Origin: Trichocoleus desertorum NBK24 | GTDB lineage: Bacteria; Cyanobacteriota; Cyanobacteriia; FACHB-46 | DNA: 64,000 nucleotides | Direction of reading: 5' to 3' | NCBI RefSeq assembly: GCF_030409055.1 | Contig: NZ_CP116619.1 | Coordinates: 5,014,924-5,078,923, forward strand | Shown here: positions 43,511-54,724 of the stretch, piece after piece | Numbering within the stretch: position 1 is the stretch's first letter | How the letters are laid out: each line of letters begins with the position of its first letter | The notes under the pieces: generated by a model | Seen by the model: only the letters and a program-made list of their open reading frames with translations | Database searches by the model: none | What the model was told of the DNA's origin: nothing | Program-made: the position numbers and the translations under genes

Positions 43511-45740
43511 TTTTTTCGATCCTTCCAATATTGCCTATTTCTGAAAATGTAATAATAAAAGCGGTGCCATTGCTTTGGTTAAGCTCAATCGTGCCATCTA
43601 GCTGTTCTGTGAAAATGCAAACCAACTCTAAACCCAATGATTCGGTATTGCGAAAGTCAATATTTTCTGGAAAGCCAATGCCGTTATCTCGAACCGTTAA
43701 AGTAAATTGATTCTCCTCAGTTGAGGTAATACTAATCCGAATTTCATTTTCTTGATTTGAGCCTGGGAAAGCATGTTTTAGGGAGTTTGAAACTAATTCA
43801 TTAATAATTAAGCCGCAAGGAATTGCCGTATCGATGTTTAACCAAACTCCTACAGCATTTGTGGTTAAGGTGACACTTGAGGCAAAAGCAACATAGGAAC
43901 GAATTAAATTATCTGTTAGATCATGAATGTATTCATCGAAATTTATTTTTAATAAGTTGCTGGACTGGTAGAGCTTTTCGTGGATGAGCGCCATCGAGCG
44001 AATGCGGTTTTGGCTATCGTTAAACAAAGCCAGGATTTTGTCATCTTTTACATAGTCAGATTGCAGTCTCAAGACGCTAGAGATAACTTGCAAGTTATTT
44101 TTGACTCGATGGTGAATTTCCTTCAGTAGCACCTCTTTTTCTTTTAAGGATAGTTTTAGCTGCTCCTCTGCTCGCTTGCGCTCAGCCAGTTCATTCTGGA
44201 CTTGGTGATAAAGCTCAGATTGTTGAATGGCGATCGCCATATGGGTTGCTAGTTGCTTAAGTAACTCAACTTCAAACTGTCGCCAGCGCCGGGGGCCAAC
44301 GCAATGATAGGCACACAACAACCCCCACAGATGCTCGCCTTGCAGGATCGGTACTACGAGGCTAGCGCGAATGTCATACAGAACTAAAATATCGATATGG
44401 CATTGAGTTAAACCCGCTGTGTAGATGTCTTCTGTGACTTGAATTCGGCCTCTTTTGTAGGCTTGGGCGTAATTTTGACCAAAGCAGGTATCTTGAATGC
44501 TGCTGTTGACGGCAGGTCTCCAACCTTCTGCCACCGATTCGACGACGACTGTGCCGCTGTAGTCTGGATTGAAGCGGTACATAATCACTCGATCCGTCTG
44601 CAAAAAGCGTCGGACTTCATTAACGGCAGTCTGAAGAATTTCATTTAAGTTAAGAGACTCCCGAATATGCAGCGCCATTGCCGTCAGGATTTGGCTGCAC
44701 TGTAACTGTTCTAGTAACTCTGCTGGATTTTCTAAAAGCTGTGTTTCTAGGTCAGTATGACAATTTTGGGTTCGTTGGTTTTTTTCGACTTCAAAGTGCT
44801 CAATCGACTGCTGGAGTTGTTCTACAGCGCTGTGTATTTCGTCGAGATCTAAGCTGTATAAGAAGCTGGTGGGAGAAACGACGCTTAACAATCCCCCAGT
44901 GTTACCGGATACACCCAGTCGTTGCACTCGCTGTTGTTGCATTTCCCAATAAGCTACCAATACAGACTCTGAGACAGGAAAGCAGGGTAGGGATGTGCTC
45001 ATGACCGCCTGGGCTGGTATCTGTAATAAATCTAGTTCTAGCGCCCAAAGCTGGATAATATGCCGTTCTAGAATGATGCCTACGGGTGCCTCTATGCCAG
45101 AAGTAGAGTCAGAATTAGGGCCAGGATGAGGAGTTGCTGCTGTCAACACTACATAATCAACTCGCTGCTCACCCATGAGCTGGGCTAAATCTAGCAATGT
45201 CGTGGTCACGGGGGCTTGAACGACCGGAGGTGCTGCCAACTCTCCTAGCGGCTTGGATTTCAGCAATTCATCTAGCTGTAATACATTGCGGATACTGGCA
45301 GGTGTCACGATTCCTACCAGTTCGCCTTGTGGGTCTACGACGGGCAGATGCTGAATTTGATGTTGTCTTAGGAGTGCTAGGGCAGTAAAAACATCTTGAT
45401 GCTCAGTCTGAGTCAGGGCGATCGCAGGCTGCTGCATCACCTCAGAAACTTTGACCTCTGCTAAGTTGCGATTGGAGGCGATCGCCTGGATAGCCTCTCG
45501 CTCAGCAAACACGCCGAGTAACTGTGAACCCTCGATCACCAGAATGGCACTGGCGCGGGCTTCGCCCATTAAAACGGTGTTGCGCGATAGTTCCAATGCT
45601 GGCAGTACGCAGCTACTCTGGGCTTTACTCATCATGGCGATCGCCTCTACCACTGAGGTTTCAGGAGGCACGGTTAAAGGACGCCGATCGATCGCAGCCT
45701 CTAGAGTGAGCGGAAAGGTTGACGGATCTTGTGCTTGCAT
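43500..45740 (-). CDS. CBS-GAF histidine kinase, candidate DXCF cyanobacteriochrome
   Basis: 746 residues. The N-terminal 300 residues carry CBS-type modules ([74 protein letters not shown]), which usually sense adenine nucleotides. A GAF domain (about 350-510) has DTCF (417-420) and QCHIDIL with Cys447-His448, the two cysteines of a DXCF-type cyanobacteriochrome, plus [17 protein letters not shown] HisKA_2 domain has [16 protein letters not shown] (His543/544), and the HATPase (about 640-740) has [12 protein letters not shown] and [10 protein letters not shown]. The combination suggests a sensor of energy state and light. Confidence 0.93.
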   Translation of the reverse strand: MQAQDPSTFPLTLEAAIDRRPLTVPPETSVVEAIAMMSKAQSSCVLPALELSRNTVLMGEARASAILVIEGSQLLGVFAEREAIQAIASNRNLAEVKVSEVMQQPAIALTQTEHQDVFTALALLRQHQIQHLPVVDPQGELVGIVTPASIRNVLQLDELLKSKPLGELAAPPVVQAPVTTTLLDLAQLMGEQRVDYVVLTAATPHPGPNSDSTSGIEAPVGIILERHIIQLWALELDLLQIPAQAVMSTSLPCFPVSESVLVAYWEMQQQRVQRLGVSGNTGGLLSVVSPTSFLYSLDLDEIHSAVEQLQQSIEHFEVEKNQRTQNCHTDLETQLLENPAELLEQLQCSQILTAMALHIRESLNLNEILQTAVNEVRRFLQTDRVIMYRFNPDYSGTVVVESVAEGWRPAVNSSIQDTCFGQNYAQAYKRGRIQVTEDIYTAGLTQCHIDILVLYDIRASLVVPILQGEHLWGLLCAYHCVGPRRWRQFEVELLKQLATHMAIAIQQSELYHQVQNELAERKRAEEQLKLSLKEKEVLLKEIHHRVKNNLQVISSVLRLQSDYVKDDKILALFNDSQNRIRSMALIHEKLYQSSNLLKINFDEYIHDLTDNLIRSYVAFASSVTLTTNAVGVWLNIDTAIPCGLIINELVSNSLKHAFPGSNQENEIRISITSTEENQFTLTVRDNGIGFPENIDFRNTESLGLELVCIFTEQLDGTIELNQSNGTAFIITFSEIGNIGRIEKNGQ

Positions 45741-45908
45741 AGTTAAGCAGTAGGTGATTGCAGGCTAGCTATCGAGGGCTGTCGTCACGACCCGTTATTT
45801 TTGTGGTGAGGGGGTAGAGGTTTTCCTTACAGTACCTTGTCTGAAAAACTCGCTCAATGACCTTTTTAGAGAGAAAATCGCTCAGGCTGGATCGTCCTAA
45901 TTGATGAG

Positions 45909-46808
45909 TTAGTCTGCTTGCCGCTCGGCCAATCGCAACTTGGCTGAGCGCGATCGCGGATTAGCCTCAAGTTCGTCTGGTTGGGGTAATATCGGCTTTT
46001 TGGTGAGTATTTTGAGCAACGGTGAATCTCTTAGCCTGTGTTTCACCAGTCGATCTTCTAAGCTATGAAAACTGATCACTCCAATTCTGCCACCTAGTTT
46101 TAACCAACTCGGTGCAGTGTCAAGGAACGTTTCTAAAACCTTCAGTTCTTGGTTCACCACGATCCGCAAGGCTTGAAACACTCTGGTTGCGGGGTGAATG
46201 CGGCCATAACGGTATGAACGAGGGACACAACGCGCGATCGCTTCTGCCAACTCTGTCGTGGTTTGGAAAGGGCGTTTCTCCACAATATTGCGGGCAATCC
46301 GGCGCGATAGCCGTTCTTCGCCATAGTTATAGAAGATATTTGCCAGTTCCACTTCATCCCAGAAGTTAATCACCTCTGCGGCGGTGAGGTCTTGGCGTTG
46401 ATCCATCCGCATATCGAGGCTGGCTTCGTGACGAAAGCTGAACCCCCGGTCGGGAATATCAAACTGGGCTGAACTCACGCCTAAATCGGCAATGATGCCA
46501 TCGAATCTTAGGTTCCCGGGGGCGTAAGTGGCGAAGTTGCGGTGGCCGAACTGGACGCGATCGCCAAACTCAGCCAAATTTGCTTGGGCGGCGGCGATCG
46601 CTTGTTCATCTTGATCCAAGGCTGTGACTCGGACATCCGGTGCGGCTTCTAAAATTAAACGGCTGTGCCCACCGCCACCCACCGTTACATCTAAATACTG
46701 GCCGCCCGCTCGGACTTCCAAGCCTGCAATCAGTTCTCGGCTCAGCACTGAGACATGCACAAAGGCTGGAGTGTCCGAGTTGAGCCGTTCTTGGGAGTCC
46801 GTCGTCAT
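45909..46808 (-). CDS. rsmH: 16S rRNA (cytosine(1402)-N(4))-methyltransferase
   Basis: 299 residues. RsmH (MraW) methylates C1402 of 16S rRNA. The SAM-binding loop is [14 protein letters not shown], and the motifs [53 protein letters not shown] and [11 protein letters not shown] are all present. The start is an ATG whose frame opens with [13 protein letters not shown]. It begins 9 bases after the stop of the M48 protease gene, so they are probably co-transcribed. The C-terminus lies near 45909. Confidence 0.97.
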   Translation of the reverse strand: MTTDSQERLNSDTPAFVHVSVLSRELIAGLEVRAGGQYLDVTVGGGGHSRLILEAAPDVRVTALDQDEQAIAAAQANLAEFGDRVQFGHRNFATYAPGNLRFDGIIADLGVSSAQFDIPDRGFSFRHEASLDMRMDQRQDLTAAEVINFWDEVELANIFYNYGEERLSRRIARNIVEKRPFQTTTELAEAIARCVPRSYRYGRIHPATRVFQALRIVVNQELKVLETFLDTAPSWLKLGGRIGVISFHSLEDRLVKHRLRDSPLLKILTKKPILPQPDELEANPRSRSAKLRLAERQAD

Positions 46809-46817
46809 GCCGATTCC

Positions 46818-48719
46818 TTACCGTCGATAGATCGCTGTGGGTGCTACTTGGCGTAGTTTCTTTTCTCTGTTTTTGGTGTGTTTGCTTAACAGCAGGATGT
46901 AAGTCTGCTCAGGAAATTCCATGTCATTGGCAATCTGATCAATGAGTTTTTGATCAGCCTGATCGCTGTTGGTCTCCCAAAAGCCCTGCTGGCGCTTCAC
47001 CGCTAATACATAAAAAGCTTGTTCGGGAAAGTAATGCATCACTTTCCGCACCAAGTATGCCTCTTTCAATTGATCATACCGAGCTAACTGCGTTACCAGA
47101 GATTGAATTGTCTCCGCTGAGAAATCATGGGCTTGGAATTCGTCGCTGGCTTGTACGGAAGAACGCTCTTGGCGGGCCAGCATTAGGGTCTCGTAGTGCT
47201 GTTCCGCCCGTTTCTGATAAATCTGAATCTGCTCTGTTTGCCCTTGTCGGGACAAAAAATTCAGAATCAGTTCGTATCCTGCTGAAGCCCAGTCGAACCG
47301 AACCGCGATCGCCTTTTCGATATGCTCAATGCCCGCTGTTTCTTGCTGTTCCAGTAACACTTGTCCCAGAGTGTAATGAGCTGCGGCATGCTCAGCGTCC
47401 ATTGTCAGCACTGCTTGTAACAGAGGAATTGCGGCGGCTGAGTCCCGGACTTCTAAAGTTAATCTGGCTCGCTCCCAAGCCTCTTCTAGGGTTAAGGGCT
47501 GACTTTGGACTTGGGTTTCTAGCCCTTGCAATTGTTTTTGTGCTTCTTGAAGATGGGCATATCGTTGCCGCCATGGAGTCGCCATTTGTTCTTGCCATTG
47601 GCGATCGAAGTGAGCTGTGAGTTGAGTTAAAGCTGACCCCAATAATGCTCTGGCAGCACTGACCGATACAGGTTGGGGTAGCACCGGGGGTTGATTCGGT
47701 GAAAGCGAGACCCCTAAGGCCGAAAGGCGATCGCTGAGACAAGGATGGGTGTCGGCATAATCGGTTTTGCGGGCTAAGGCATGGTTGAGCCATTGCGTAG
47801 CAGTTTCAGGTTCCGCAGGTTGGCGCAAGGCTGTGGCTAAGTTGGTGAATGCGGTAGTGGGTGGCTCAATTTGGTGCTCTACCTGTTGATAAAGCTTAGG
47901 CCAGTAAGCATTTTCTAAAAATCGAGCTTGAAGATTGACGTTAATTAAGGCAGCTACCGTATGATTGGCTCCTGCTAACTCTGCTGCACAGCGATCGGCT
48001 TCGTATTCATCATTCCGAGCCAGCACAAACGAGTAGGCGCTAAAGAACGGCGCATACCAATTGAAAAACCGCTCAAATAGGAACCAAGACCCTTGTTGTT
48101 CGTTGTGCTGTAGTCGTTCAAAGAGTTGATCGTAAGTTTTGCGAACGCGGTAGATCCAGCCCGCAAATCGACTGTGATTTCCAGACAGGTGGCCTAGTTC
48201 GTGAGCCAACACGGCCCGAAATTGCTCCAGGGATAGAGCTTGAAGCAGGGGCAGACCTAACAGTAAGTAATTTTGTTGCCAACCCAACATGCCGAGGCGG
48301 GGAACTTGCACGACAGCAGCGTTAAATTCTTCCGTCACCAACACATGATGAAAGCGGGGGGCTTGTAGTTTTGTGGTGAGTTCGTCTAGCAGCTTAAACA
48401 GCTGGGGAGCTTGCTCTCGCGACAAGGGTAGACCTGTGGGAGGTGGGAACGTCACCCAGAGCGATCGCAGCGCAATTACAGCGGGAATTAAAACCAAAAG
48501 TGCCAGCTTGATCATGCCAGTGTTGATGCGGCGGCTGAAAATCATCAACCCCGCGATCGCGGCAAAAACAGCCAACAGCCCAGCAATCACGGCAAAGATA
48601 TAGATATATCCCAGAACTGCCAGTAAACCGACCCGTACTTTATATGAGGCAGGCTGCTGCCGCGCAAATTTTTCTAAACGCTGAACTAATGTCTCAAACC
48701 GTTCCTGTGTCCAAGCCAT
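46818..48719 (-). CDS. M48-family membrane metalloprotease with TPR-like C-terminus
   Basis: 633 residues. Two or three hydrophobic segments at about 25-105 anchor it to a membrane. The zinc-binding HELGH motif (in AVLAHELGHLSGNH) is followed downstream by NDEYEADRCAAEL with the third ligand, as in HtpX/Oma1-like proteases. The C-terminal half (about 330-560) is helical, with TPR-like units (LTLEVRDSAAAIPLLQAVLT, AAAHYTLGQVLLEQQETAGI) that may bind substrate proteins. It is likely a membrane-quality-control protease. It is the first gene of a two-gene unit with rsmH. Confidence 0.9.
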   Translation of the reverse strand: MAWTQERFETLVQRLEKFARQQPASYKVRVGLLAVLGYIYIFAVIAGLLAVFAAIAGLMIFSRRINTGMIKLALLVLIPAVIALRSLWVTFPPPTGLPLSREQAPQLFKLLDELTTKLQAPRFHHVLVTEEFNAAVVQVPRLGMLGWQQNYLLLGLPLLQALSLEQFRAVLAHELGHLSGNHSRFAGWIYRVRKTYDQLFERLQHNEQQGSWFLFERFFNWYAPFFSAYSFVLARNDEYEADRCAAELAGANHTVAALINVNLQARFLENAYWPKLYQQVEHQIEPPTTAFTNLATALRQPAEPETATQWLNHALARKTDYADTHPCLSDRLSALGVSLSPNQPPVLPQPVSVSAARALLGSALTQLTAHFDRQWQEQMATPWRQRYAHLQEAQKQLQGLETQVQSQPLTLEEAWERARLTLEVRDSAAAIPLLQAVLTMDAEHAAAHYTLGQVLLEQQETAGIEHIEKAIAVRFDWASAGYELILNFLSRQGQTEQIQIYQKRAEQHYETLMLARQERSSVQASDEFQAHDFSAETIQSLVTQLARYDQLKEAYLVRKVMHYFPEQAFYVLAVKRQQGFWETNSDQADQKLIDQIANDMEFPEQTYILLLSKHTKNREKKLRQVAPTAIYRR

Positions 48720-49120
48720 AGCACCTACCCTGCATCAGCAACTCAAGACTGTAATTGGAAGTTTTCATCAGGTTTCCCAGCCAACTCTTCAATTTAAGTA
48801 GGCGGATTTACTGAATTTCTGGTGCGTTGATACTGCTGGATGGGGCTGCGATCGCCTGGACTATCAATTTTTGTCAATGGCTGCGGTTCGCAAAATCAAT
48901 CTAGTGCTGGCTCAGGTACAGCCACCTTTGGGAGCCGCGACTCCCTATAATTAATTAAGAAAATGCAATAAATTTAGTGCATACCAGACCGTGCCCATCC
49001 GCCGCCCTTAGTGATGAGTTCTGGCTACGATTCCGAGCTGAATCGTTTCAACTTGCCACTAACCACTGACCACTGATAGGTGCGGTTGCCGAAACGACGT
49101 AAAGGGGAGATTGCTCACCG
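48720..49120. other. Intergenic region upstream of ndhH
   Basis: 401 bases. A hairpin GGGAGCCGCGACTCCC at about 48931-48946 is followed by TATAATT, a possible -10 element. A short heptamer repeat lies at 49056-49076. AAAGGGGAG at about 49101 is the ndhH ribosome-binding site. Confidence 0.5.
49056..49076. repeat. 7-bp tandem repeat x 3
   Basis: CCACTAA, CCACTGA, CCACTGA lie in a row 45 bases before the ndhH start. Such heptamer tandem repeats (STRR-like) are known in filamentous cyanobacteria. Confidence 0.75.
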
Positions 49121-50305
49121 ATGGCAAAAATTGAAACCCGCACAGAACCCATGGTTTTGAACATGGGGCCTCACCATCCATCCATGCATGGTGTGTTGAG
49201 GTTGGTTGTGACCCTGGACGGGGAAGACGTGGTGGACTGCGAGCCAGTAATTGGCTACTTGCACCGTGGCATGGAAAAAATTGCTGAGAATCGCACCAAC
49301 ATCATGTATGTTCCTTACGTGAGCCGTTGGGATTATGCAGCGGGGATGTTTAACGAAGCAGTGACGGTGAATGCACCCGAAAAGCTGGCAGATATTCCTG
49401 TGCCCAAGCGAGCCAGCTACATCCGCGTGATCATGCTGGAGCTAAACCGCATTGCCAATCACTTGCTGTGGCTTGGCCCATTCCTGGCTGATGTGGGTGC
49501 ACAAACTCCCTTCTTCTACATCTTCCGCGAACGGGAACTAATCTATGACTTGTGGGAAGCTGCAACTGGCTACCGCATGGTCAATAACAACTACTTCCGC
49601 ATTGGCGGAGTGGCCGCTGACTTGCCCTACGGTTGGGTAGATAAGTGCGAAGACTTCTGCGATTACTTCCTGCCCAAAGTGGATGAGTACGAGCGTCTAA
49701 TCACTGACAACCCCATTTTCCGCCGTCGGGTGGAAGGGCTAGGCACCATTAGCCGCCAGGAAGCGATTAACTGGGGTCTTTCTGGCCCAATGCTCCGCGC
49801 TTCTGGTGTGAAGTGGGATTTGCGTAAAGTAGACCATTACGAGTGCTACGACGACTTTGACTGGGACGTGCAGTGGGAAACCGCAGGTGATTGCTTTGCG
49901 CGTTACATCGTGCGGATTCGGGAGATGCGCGAATCGGTCAAGATTATCCGTCAAGCGATCGCAGGATTACCAGGTGGCCCTTACGAGAACCTAGAAGCCA
50001 AGCGGATGTCTGCGGGTCCCAAATCTGAGTGGAATGAGTTTGACTACCAATTTATCGGTAAGAAAATTGCTCCCACCTTTAAGATCCCCTCTGGCGAACA
50101 CTACGTCCGAGTAGAAAGCGGTAAAGGAGAACTTGGCATCTACATCGTCGGGGATGATACTGTCTTCCCTTGGCGCTGGAAGATCCGGGCCGCTGACTTC
50201 AACAACCTGCAAATCTTGCCCCACATCGTCCGTGGTGTAAAGGTTGCGGATATTGTGGCAATTCTCGGTAGCATCGACATCATTATGGGTTCAGTCGATC
50301 GCTAA
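49121..50305 (+). CDS. ndhH: NAD(P)H-quinone oxidoreductase subunit H
   Basis: 394 residues. NdhH is the 49-kDa-type subunit of the peripheral arm of the NDH-1 complex in thylakoids, which takes electrons from ferredoxin for respiration, cyclic electron flow and CO2 uptake. Family signatures are [53 protein letters not shown] and [16 protein letters not shown], ending IIMGSVDR as expected. Full length. A GGGGAG ribosome-binding site precedes the ATG. An imperfect terminator follows at 50351. Confidence 0.98.
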   Translation: MAKIETRTEPMVLNMGPHHPSMHGVLRLVVTLDGEDVVDCEPVIGYLHRGMEKIAENRTNIMYVPYVSRWDYAAGMFNEAVTVNAPEKLADIPVPKRASYIRVIMLELNRIANHLLWLGPFLADVGAQTPFFYIFRERELIYDLWEAATGYRMVNNNYFRIGGVAADLPYGWVDKCEDFCDYFLPKVDEYERLITDNPIFRRRVEGLGTISRQEAINWGLSGPMLRASGVKWDLRKVDHYECYDDFDWDVQWETAGDCFARYIVRIREMRESVKIIRQAIAGLPGGPYENLEAKRMSAGPKSEWNEFDYQFIGKKIAPTFKIPSGEHYVRVESGKGELGIYIVGDDTVFPWRWKIRAADFNNLQILPHIVRGVKVADIVAILGSIDIIMGSVDR

Positions 50306-50350
50306 CTCTCCAGCTATTCATTAGTTTCTACGCTGTAATCCAGCGATCGC

Positions 50351-50383
50351 ATGGGGTGGGTGAAAAACCTGCTCCATTTTTTT
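50351..50383 (+). terminator. Wobble-rich intrinsic terminator after ndhH
   Basis: ATGGGGTGGGT (50351-50361) pairs with ACCTGCTCCAT (50367-50377) through eight Watson-Crick and three G-T pairs around a GAAAA loop, followed by seven Ts. Confidence 0.65.
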
Positions 50384-50588
50384 GTGCTTTTCTTGCGGCT
50401 AGTTCAAGTCAGAGTCCAGTAATATTCCATAGGTTTACCTAGCTGGATGAGGCGATCGCTAATTCATCAGGCTCATTGGATCAAAAAATGTTGGTGTTCC
50501 TATGATGGCTTTCAGAGGGAGTTTTTTAGCTTAGCCCCAGAAACTCCCCCAATCCCAGGAAAACGACATTTTCATAGCAGAGGCAGTA

Positions 50589-50885
50589 ATGAATTCGATT
50601 GGACATCGTTTAGAGCAGTACACAATCAAGCGCCCTCAAGAAGTTTTGATCGTACAGGCTGAGATTGAGGGAGAACCAGACGAAATCACGATTTTTAAGG
50701 GCTTCTCCAGCTCTCTCGTGCGCCCTACCGCGTTTGATCCCGAAGTGCCGATGTTGCCCCAGGGAGCCAAAGTGATTGCGATCGATCGCCTGAAAAGCCC
50801 CTACACTCCGCAATCTCCGGTTTACTTGGAGCAAGGGCTGACTTGGGATCAGATGCAGATTTTGCTAGACCAGGTAGGCGTTTGA
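50589..50885 (+). CDS. Conserved cyanobacterial protein of unknown function
   Basis: 98 residues, start ATG at 50589. The compact beta-rich sequence (RPQEVLIVQAEIEG, DEITIFKGFSSSLVRPTAFD, GAKVIAIDRLKSPY and YLEQGLTWDQMQILL) is of a type found across cyanobacteria and plastid-bearing plants (I recall it as DUF7734). Function is unknown. It is probably a separate transcription unit after the ndhH terminator. Confidence 0.75.
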   Translation: MNSIGHRLEQYTIKRPQEVLIVQAEIEGEPDEITIFKGFSSSLVRPTAFDPEVPMLPQGAKVIAIDRLKSPYTPQSPVYLEQGLTWDQMQILLDQVGV

Positions 50886-51091
50886 ACTGCTGTTTTCCGT
50901 TTGACTAAAAAGTATTTTTCTCCGGAAACGCACTGGGCAGCGCGTTACTTAAACTTATAAACCGGATACTTTAAAAATCCTGCAAATTCATAGCTGGACT
51001 GTGCACTTTATGCTCTTAGGCAGTAGAGCAGCCTATAAGGGAAAGTGCTATTCTCCACTGTGAGTGTGTTGTGAGTGGAGTGCTTAAATTT

Positions 51092-52579
51092 ATGGTCACA
51101 TCCCCTGCCCGGACGCAACGTCCTAGCTTAGCTTCGATTTCGATTTCAACTGTACAGTCTGCCCCTTCTAAGCCGCCAATTTCAGAACAATCGCTGCACC
51201 TGAACTTACCAGCCACTCCTCTGTTTGGTACTGATGGGATTCGTGGCCATGCAGGTGATTTGTTGAGTGCCCCTCTAGCGCTACAAGTGGGGTTTTGGGC
51301 GGGTCGTGTATTGCAATCTCAGACGACTACATCAGGCCCAATCATCTTGGGTCAAGATTCCAGAAATTCCAGTGATATGTTAGCTATGGCGCTCTCTGCT
51401 GGCTTAACCGCTGCTGGTTTAGAAGTTTGGAATTTAGGGCTATGCCCCACTCCCAGCGTTGCCTATCTTGCCCAAACGACAGGGGCTCTGGGTGGTGTCA
51501 TGATCTCAGCCAGCCATAATCCCCCGGAAGATAACGGCATCAAGTTTTTTGGTGCCAATGGAGCCAAGCTGTCCCTAGCCGTCCAAGCTCAAATTGAAGC
51601 AGCGATCCGGGGCAATGTGGCAGATGTGAAGCCGCAAATTCAGGGTGGCGATCGCTGGGGTCATCATTACCATCGGCCTGAATTGTTGAGCGAGTATGTG
51701 GAGTCGCTGCACAAGCCGCTGCTTCCGACAATGAATTTGCAAGGCATGCGGATTGTCTTAGATCTCGCCTGGGGGGCAGCAGCTAACTTAGCTCCCACCG
51801 TGTTTACGGCAATGGGTGCCGAAGTGATTTGCCTGCATGATCAACCCGACGGCGATCGCATTAATGTCAACTGTGGCTCTACGCATCTCGACCCTCTACG
51901 ACTTGCCGTGAAGCAACATAATGCTGATATCGGCTTTGCCTTCGACGGAGATGCCGACCGAGTGCTGGCAGTAGATGCTCAAGGCCGCATCGTAGATGGT
52001 GACTATATTTTGTATTTCTGGGGCCAAACCTTACGTCAAGCGCAAGCATTACCCGGCGATACGATCGTTTCAACGGTGATGGCAAACCTGGGCTTTGAGA
52101 GAGCCTGGGAAAAACAAGGGGGTAAACTGCTACGCACTGCGGTGGGTGATCAATATGTCCACGCCGAAATGCTGCGCCAAGGTGCCATGTTAGGCGGTGA
52201 GCAATCAGGCCACATTCTCTGTCGGCACTATAGTGTCAGCGGTGATGGGTTACTGACTGCCTTGCACCTCGCAGCTTTAGTCCGGCGAGCAGGCACTTCC
52301 TTGACCGACCTAGTGGATCAAAGCTTCCAAACTTATCCTCAGTTGTTAAAGAATGTGAGAGTTGAAGACCGCGATCGCCGTTTGAACTGGCAAAACTGCG
52401 ATGGTTTACAAAGCGCGATCGCTCAAGCTGAGACCCAGATGGGAAACCAAGGCCGAATTTTAGTTCGAGCTTCTGGAACTGAACCTGTGATTCGAGTCAT
52501 GGTAGAAGCGGCTAGTGCTGAATTGGCAACCTACTGGGCAGACAATTTGGTTTTAGCGGTACAAGAACATTTGCAGTAG
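51092..52579 (+). CDS. glmM: Phosphoglucosamine mutase
   Basis: 495 residues from the ATG at 51092; a GTG at 51071 is an alternative start. GlmM converts glucosamine-6-phosphate to glucosamine-1-phosphate on the way to UDP-GlcNAc. The family pattern is [12 protein letters not shown] at the beginning of the fold, the active-site phosphoserine in [18 protein letters not shown], metal-binding [12 protein letters not shown], sugar-binding GGEQSGHI and phosphate-binding [14 protein letters not shown]. The first 40 or so residues form a variable Ser/Pro-rich extension. Confidence 0.95.
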   Translation: MVTSPARTQRPSLASISISTVQSAPSKPPISEQSLHLNLPATPLFGTDGIRGHAGDLLSAPLALQVGFWAGRVLQSQTTTSGPIILGQDSRNSSDMLAMALSAGLTAAGLEVWNLGLCPTPSVAYLAQTTGALGGVMISASHNPPEDNGIKFFGANGAKLSLAVQAQIEAAIRGNVADVKPQIQGGDRWGHHYHRPELLSEYVESLHKPLLPTMNLQGMRIVLDLAWGAAANLAPTVFTAMGAEVICLHDQPDGDRINVNCGSTHLDPLRLAVKQHNADIGFAFDGDADRVLAVDAQGRIVDGDYILYFWGQTLRQAQALPGDTIVSTVMANLGFERAWEKQGGKLLRTAVGDQYVHAEMLRQGAMLGGEQSGHILCRHYSVSGDGLLTALHLAALVRRAGTSLTDLVDQSFQTYPQLLKNVRVEDRDRRLNWQNCDGLQSAIAQAETQMGNQGRILVRASGTEPVIRVMVEAASAELATYWADNLVLAVQEHLQ

Positions 52580-53080
52580 AAAGGCTCAGTGCATAGCTTT
52601 CCGGAAGCACTGGTCGCTAACTACTTGATGGTTTATCTAAAATGAGGGTTGTTGGAGGCAGCGAAGGCTACTACAGCAGCCCTCTATTCTTTAAGCAGTC
52701 CTCTATTCTTTGAGCGACTAACTCTAGACTTGATAAAATATTCTTTACATGTAGATATTACATCGATGTTAAGTTCTTCTGAGGTTAGTCAGCCAGGTTC
52801 TTTAAAGCCTTCTTAAAGCCAAGCAAAACAGTCGCCGAATCGGAATCCCAGATGCCACAATTATTAGGCTCCTATCTCTGCTACTGATCCTGATAACCTA
52901 GCTGTTTCTCAACTCTATTTGGTGTTCACTTAGAAAAAATCCACGAAATTAGTACAACACTCCAAATTGTTCCTGAAACTGCCGCTAGTTTCTCCTGATG
53001 GAAGGTGCCCTATTGGTTGACCATAATTGGTTATGGCTCCAAGTCGAGATTAAGGACAGGATCAGCCTCATAGTTTTGCT
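52580..53080. other. 501-bp intergenic region upstream of the polysaccharide cluster
   Basis: It holds a small hairpin CAGTGC/GCACTG (52587-52612), a 19-bp imperfect tandem repeat (52677-52714), and an AT-rich stretch (52730-52770) with ATGTAGATATTACATCGATG. Promoters for the hpsL-like gene are expected. No RNA gene was recognised. Confidence 0.45.
52677..52714. repeat. 19-bp x 2 imperfect tandem repeat
   Basis: CAGCCCTCTATTCTTTAAG and CAGTCCTCTATTCTTTGAG, 17 of 19 identical, side by side. Confidence 0.8.
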
Positions 53081-54724
53081 ATGCCCAAATCAAAACTGAA
53101 GTCAAAGCAAAAAGCTCTCAATGACGAAGCCCCACCGCTAACGATGAAGGAGCGGTTGGCTCAGAAGCGAAAAGCAGCTCAAGCTCGCAAAGAACTGGTT
53201 AATTACACTATTTTCGCTTTGTTAATCTGTGCAGTTGCGGGCCTGTGCGTCGGCATTATTAATGGAGATCCAAAGCCCGGTATTGGCGTGACCGCCGGGA
53301 TGCTCTGTCTCAGCCTTTCACTCAAATATCCCCGTGAGGCAATGTGGGGGCTCCTCATCTACCTACCTTTCGGTGGGACTGTTACATACGCAATTGGTAA
53401 TAGCCCACTGCTCCAACTAGCCAAGGATGCTTTCTTTATTCCGGCACTGATTGGCACAATTCAGTACTGTCGGCGCGAACGGCTCCCTTTCCTGATTCCC
53501 AAACAGCTCATGCCACCTTTAGGCATCTTGTTTGCCTATTGCCTATTAGTCCTGATTTTTGTCAACGGTTCTCAACAAATGGCGGCTGCTGGAGCCGAGA
53601 AGCCGTTCGCAATGGGAATCTTGGGCCTTAAAGTCTTGATTGGCTATGTTCCTTTAATTGTCTGTGCCTACTACTTAATTCGCGACAAAAAAGACCTCCA
53701 TTTCCTTATCCGTCTGCATGTTGTGCTGATTTTGGCATGCTGTGGTCTGGCTTTCATGCAATACACTTTCCTAAAAACAGGTCGCTGTGCAGGAACTGTA
53801 GCGACAGGGGAGGACCTGTTTAAAGCTTCGCTTGCTTCTCGATGTTTAGTAGGCGGCTCTCTTCTTTACAGTCCAGAACATGGACAAATTCGCTTGCCAG
53901 GAACCTTTGTCGCTCCCTGGCAGTGGGGTTGGTTTCTGATTTCTAGTGGTTTTATCAGTTTTGCTGCTGCTTTTAGCGATCCCTCATTTTTGTGGCGCAA
54001 CGCTGGTTTGTCTGCAATGGCTGCTACCTTTATTTTGTCTACTCTTTCAGGGCAAAGAATTGCCTTGGCACTCGTGCCAGTTACTACGGTGATCCTGCTG
54101 GTTTTAACGGGACAAGTGGCGAACCTCAAACGTTTTATTCCTGTAGGAATTGGGTTGGGCTTGCTTCTGAGTATTGCCATGGCTGCCAATCCAGAAGTGG
54201 TGCAAGAGCGGATCGAAAGTTTTCAAAGCCGCTGGGATGCTTCACCACCTCAGGCATTCATCATGAATCAGTTTGAGTTCGTGGCGAGTCGAGCAGGCTT
54301 CTTAGGCAAGGGACTAGGGAGGGCGACTAATGCGGCTCGTGCTCTAGGCGATGCGGAGCTAATTGAGACGTACTACCCAAAGGTGATGTATGAAATCGGG
54401 CCATTAGGAGTGCTGGCTTTCTTGGTGCTGGTGACAACTTTGACCGTAGTTACCTTTAAGGCTTATCGCTCCGTACGCGATCGCAGCTTACGAAGTTATG
54501 GCGCGAGTTTTTGGGTGTTTGTCTTATTTATTAGCTATAACACCTACTATTACCCTCTAGATGTTGATCCAGTGGCTGTTTACTACTGGTTTTTTGCAGG
54601 TGTGATTTTGAAGTTGCCAGAGTTAGATCGCCAAGAAAAGTTACTCAAAGAAGCCTCTGAGGAACTAGCTGGAAAGCAAAAGGGTAAGCGATGGAAAAAG
54701 ACCAAAGTATCAACCACGTCGTAA
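53081..54724 (+). CDS. hpsL: Polysaccharide biosynthesis membrane protein, HpsL-like
   Basis: 547 residues. A basic N-terminus (MPKSKLKSKQKALNDEAPPL, then MKERLAQKRKAAQARKELVN) leads into about 10-12 membrane segments, with LSLKYPREAMWGLLIYLPFG and the O-antigen-ligase/polymerase-like loop (LPGTFVAPWQWGWFL, FQSRW, KGLGRATNAAR). It resembles HpsL of the hormogonium polysaccharide system in Nostoc, needed for secretion of a polysaccharide used in gliding. Three glycosyltransferases follow in the same direction, which fits. The C-terminus is basic (GKQKGKRWKKTK). The name is from recall. Confidence 0.75.
   Translation: MPKSKLKSKQKALNDEAPPLTMKERLAQKRKAAQARKELVNYTIFALLICAVAGLCVGIINGDPKPGIGVTAGMLCLSLSLKYPREAMWGLLIYLPFGGTVTYAIGNSPLLQLAKDAFFIPALIGTIQYCRRERLPFLIPKQLMPPLGILFAYCLLVLIFVNGSQQMAAAGAEKPFAMGILGLKVLIGYVPLIVCAYYLIRDKKDLHFLIRLHVVLILACCGLAFMQYTFLKTGRCAGTVATGEDLFKASLASRCLVGGSLLYSPEHGQIRLPGTFVAPWQWGWFLISSGFISFAAAFSDPSFLWRNAGLSAMAATFILSTLSGQRIALALVPVTTVILLVLTGQVANLKRFIPVGIGLGLLLSIAMAANPEVVQERIESFQSRWDASPPQAFIMNQFEFVASRAGFLGKGLGRATNAARALGDAELIETYYPKVMYEIGPLGVLAFLVLVTTLTVVTFKAYRSVRDRSLRSYGASFWVFVLFISYNTYYYPLDVDPVAVYYWFFAGVILKLPELDRQEKLLKEASEELAGKQKGKRWKKTKVSTTS

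Noticed and set aside
47057-47620. 187-codon open frame opposite the M48 protease
   Set aside because: It has no protein-like composition and is explained by the codon pattern of the true gene.
50447-50662. 71-codon open frame overlapping the small conserved gene
   Set aside because: It overlaps the better supported gene at 50589 in another frame and has no protein-like features.
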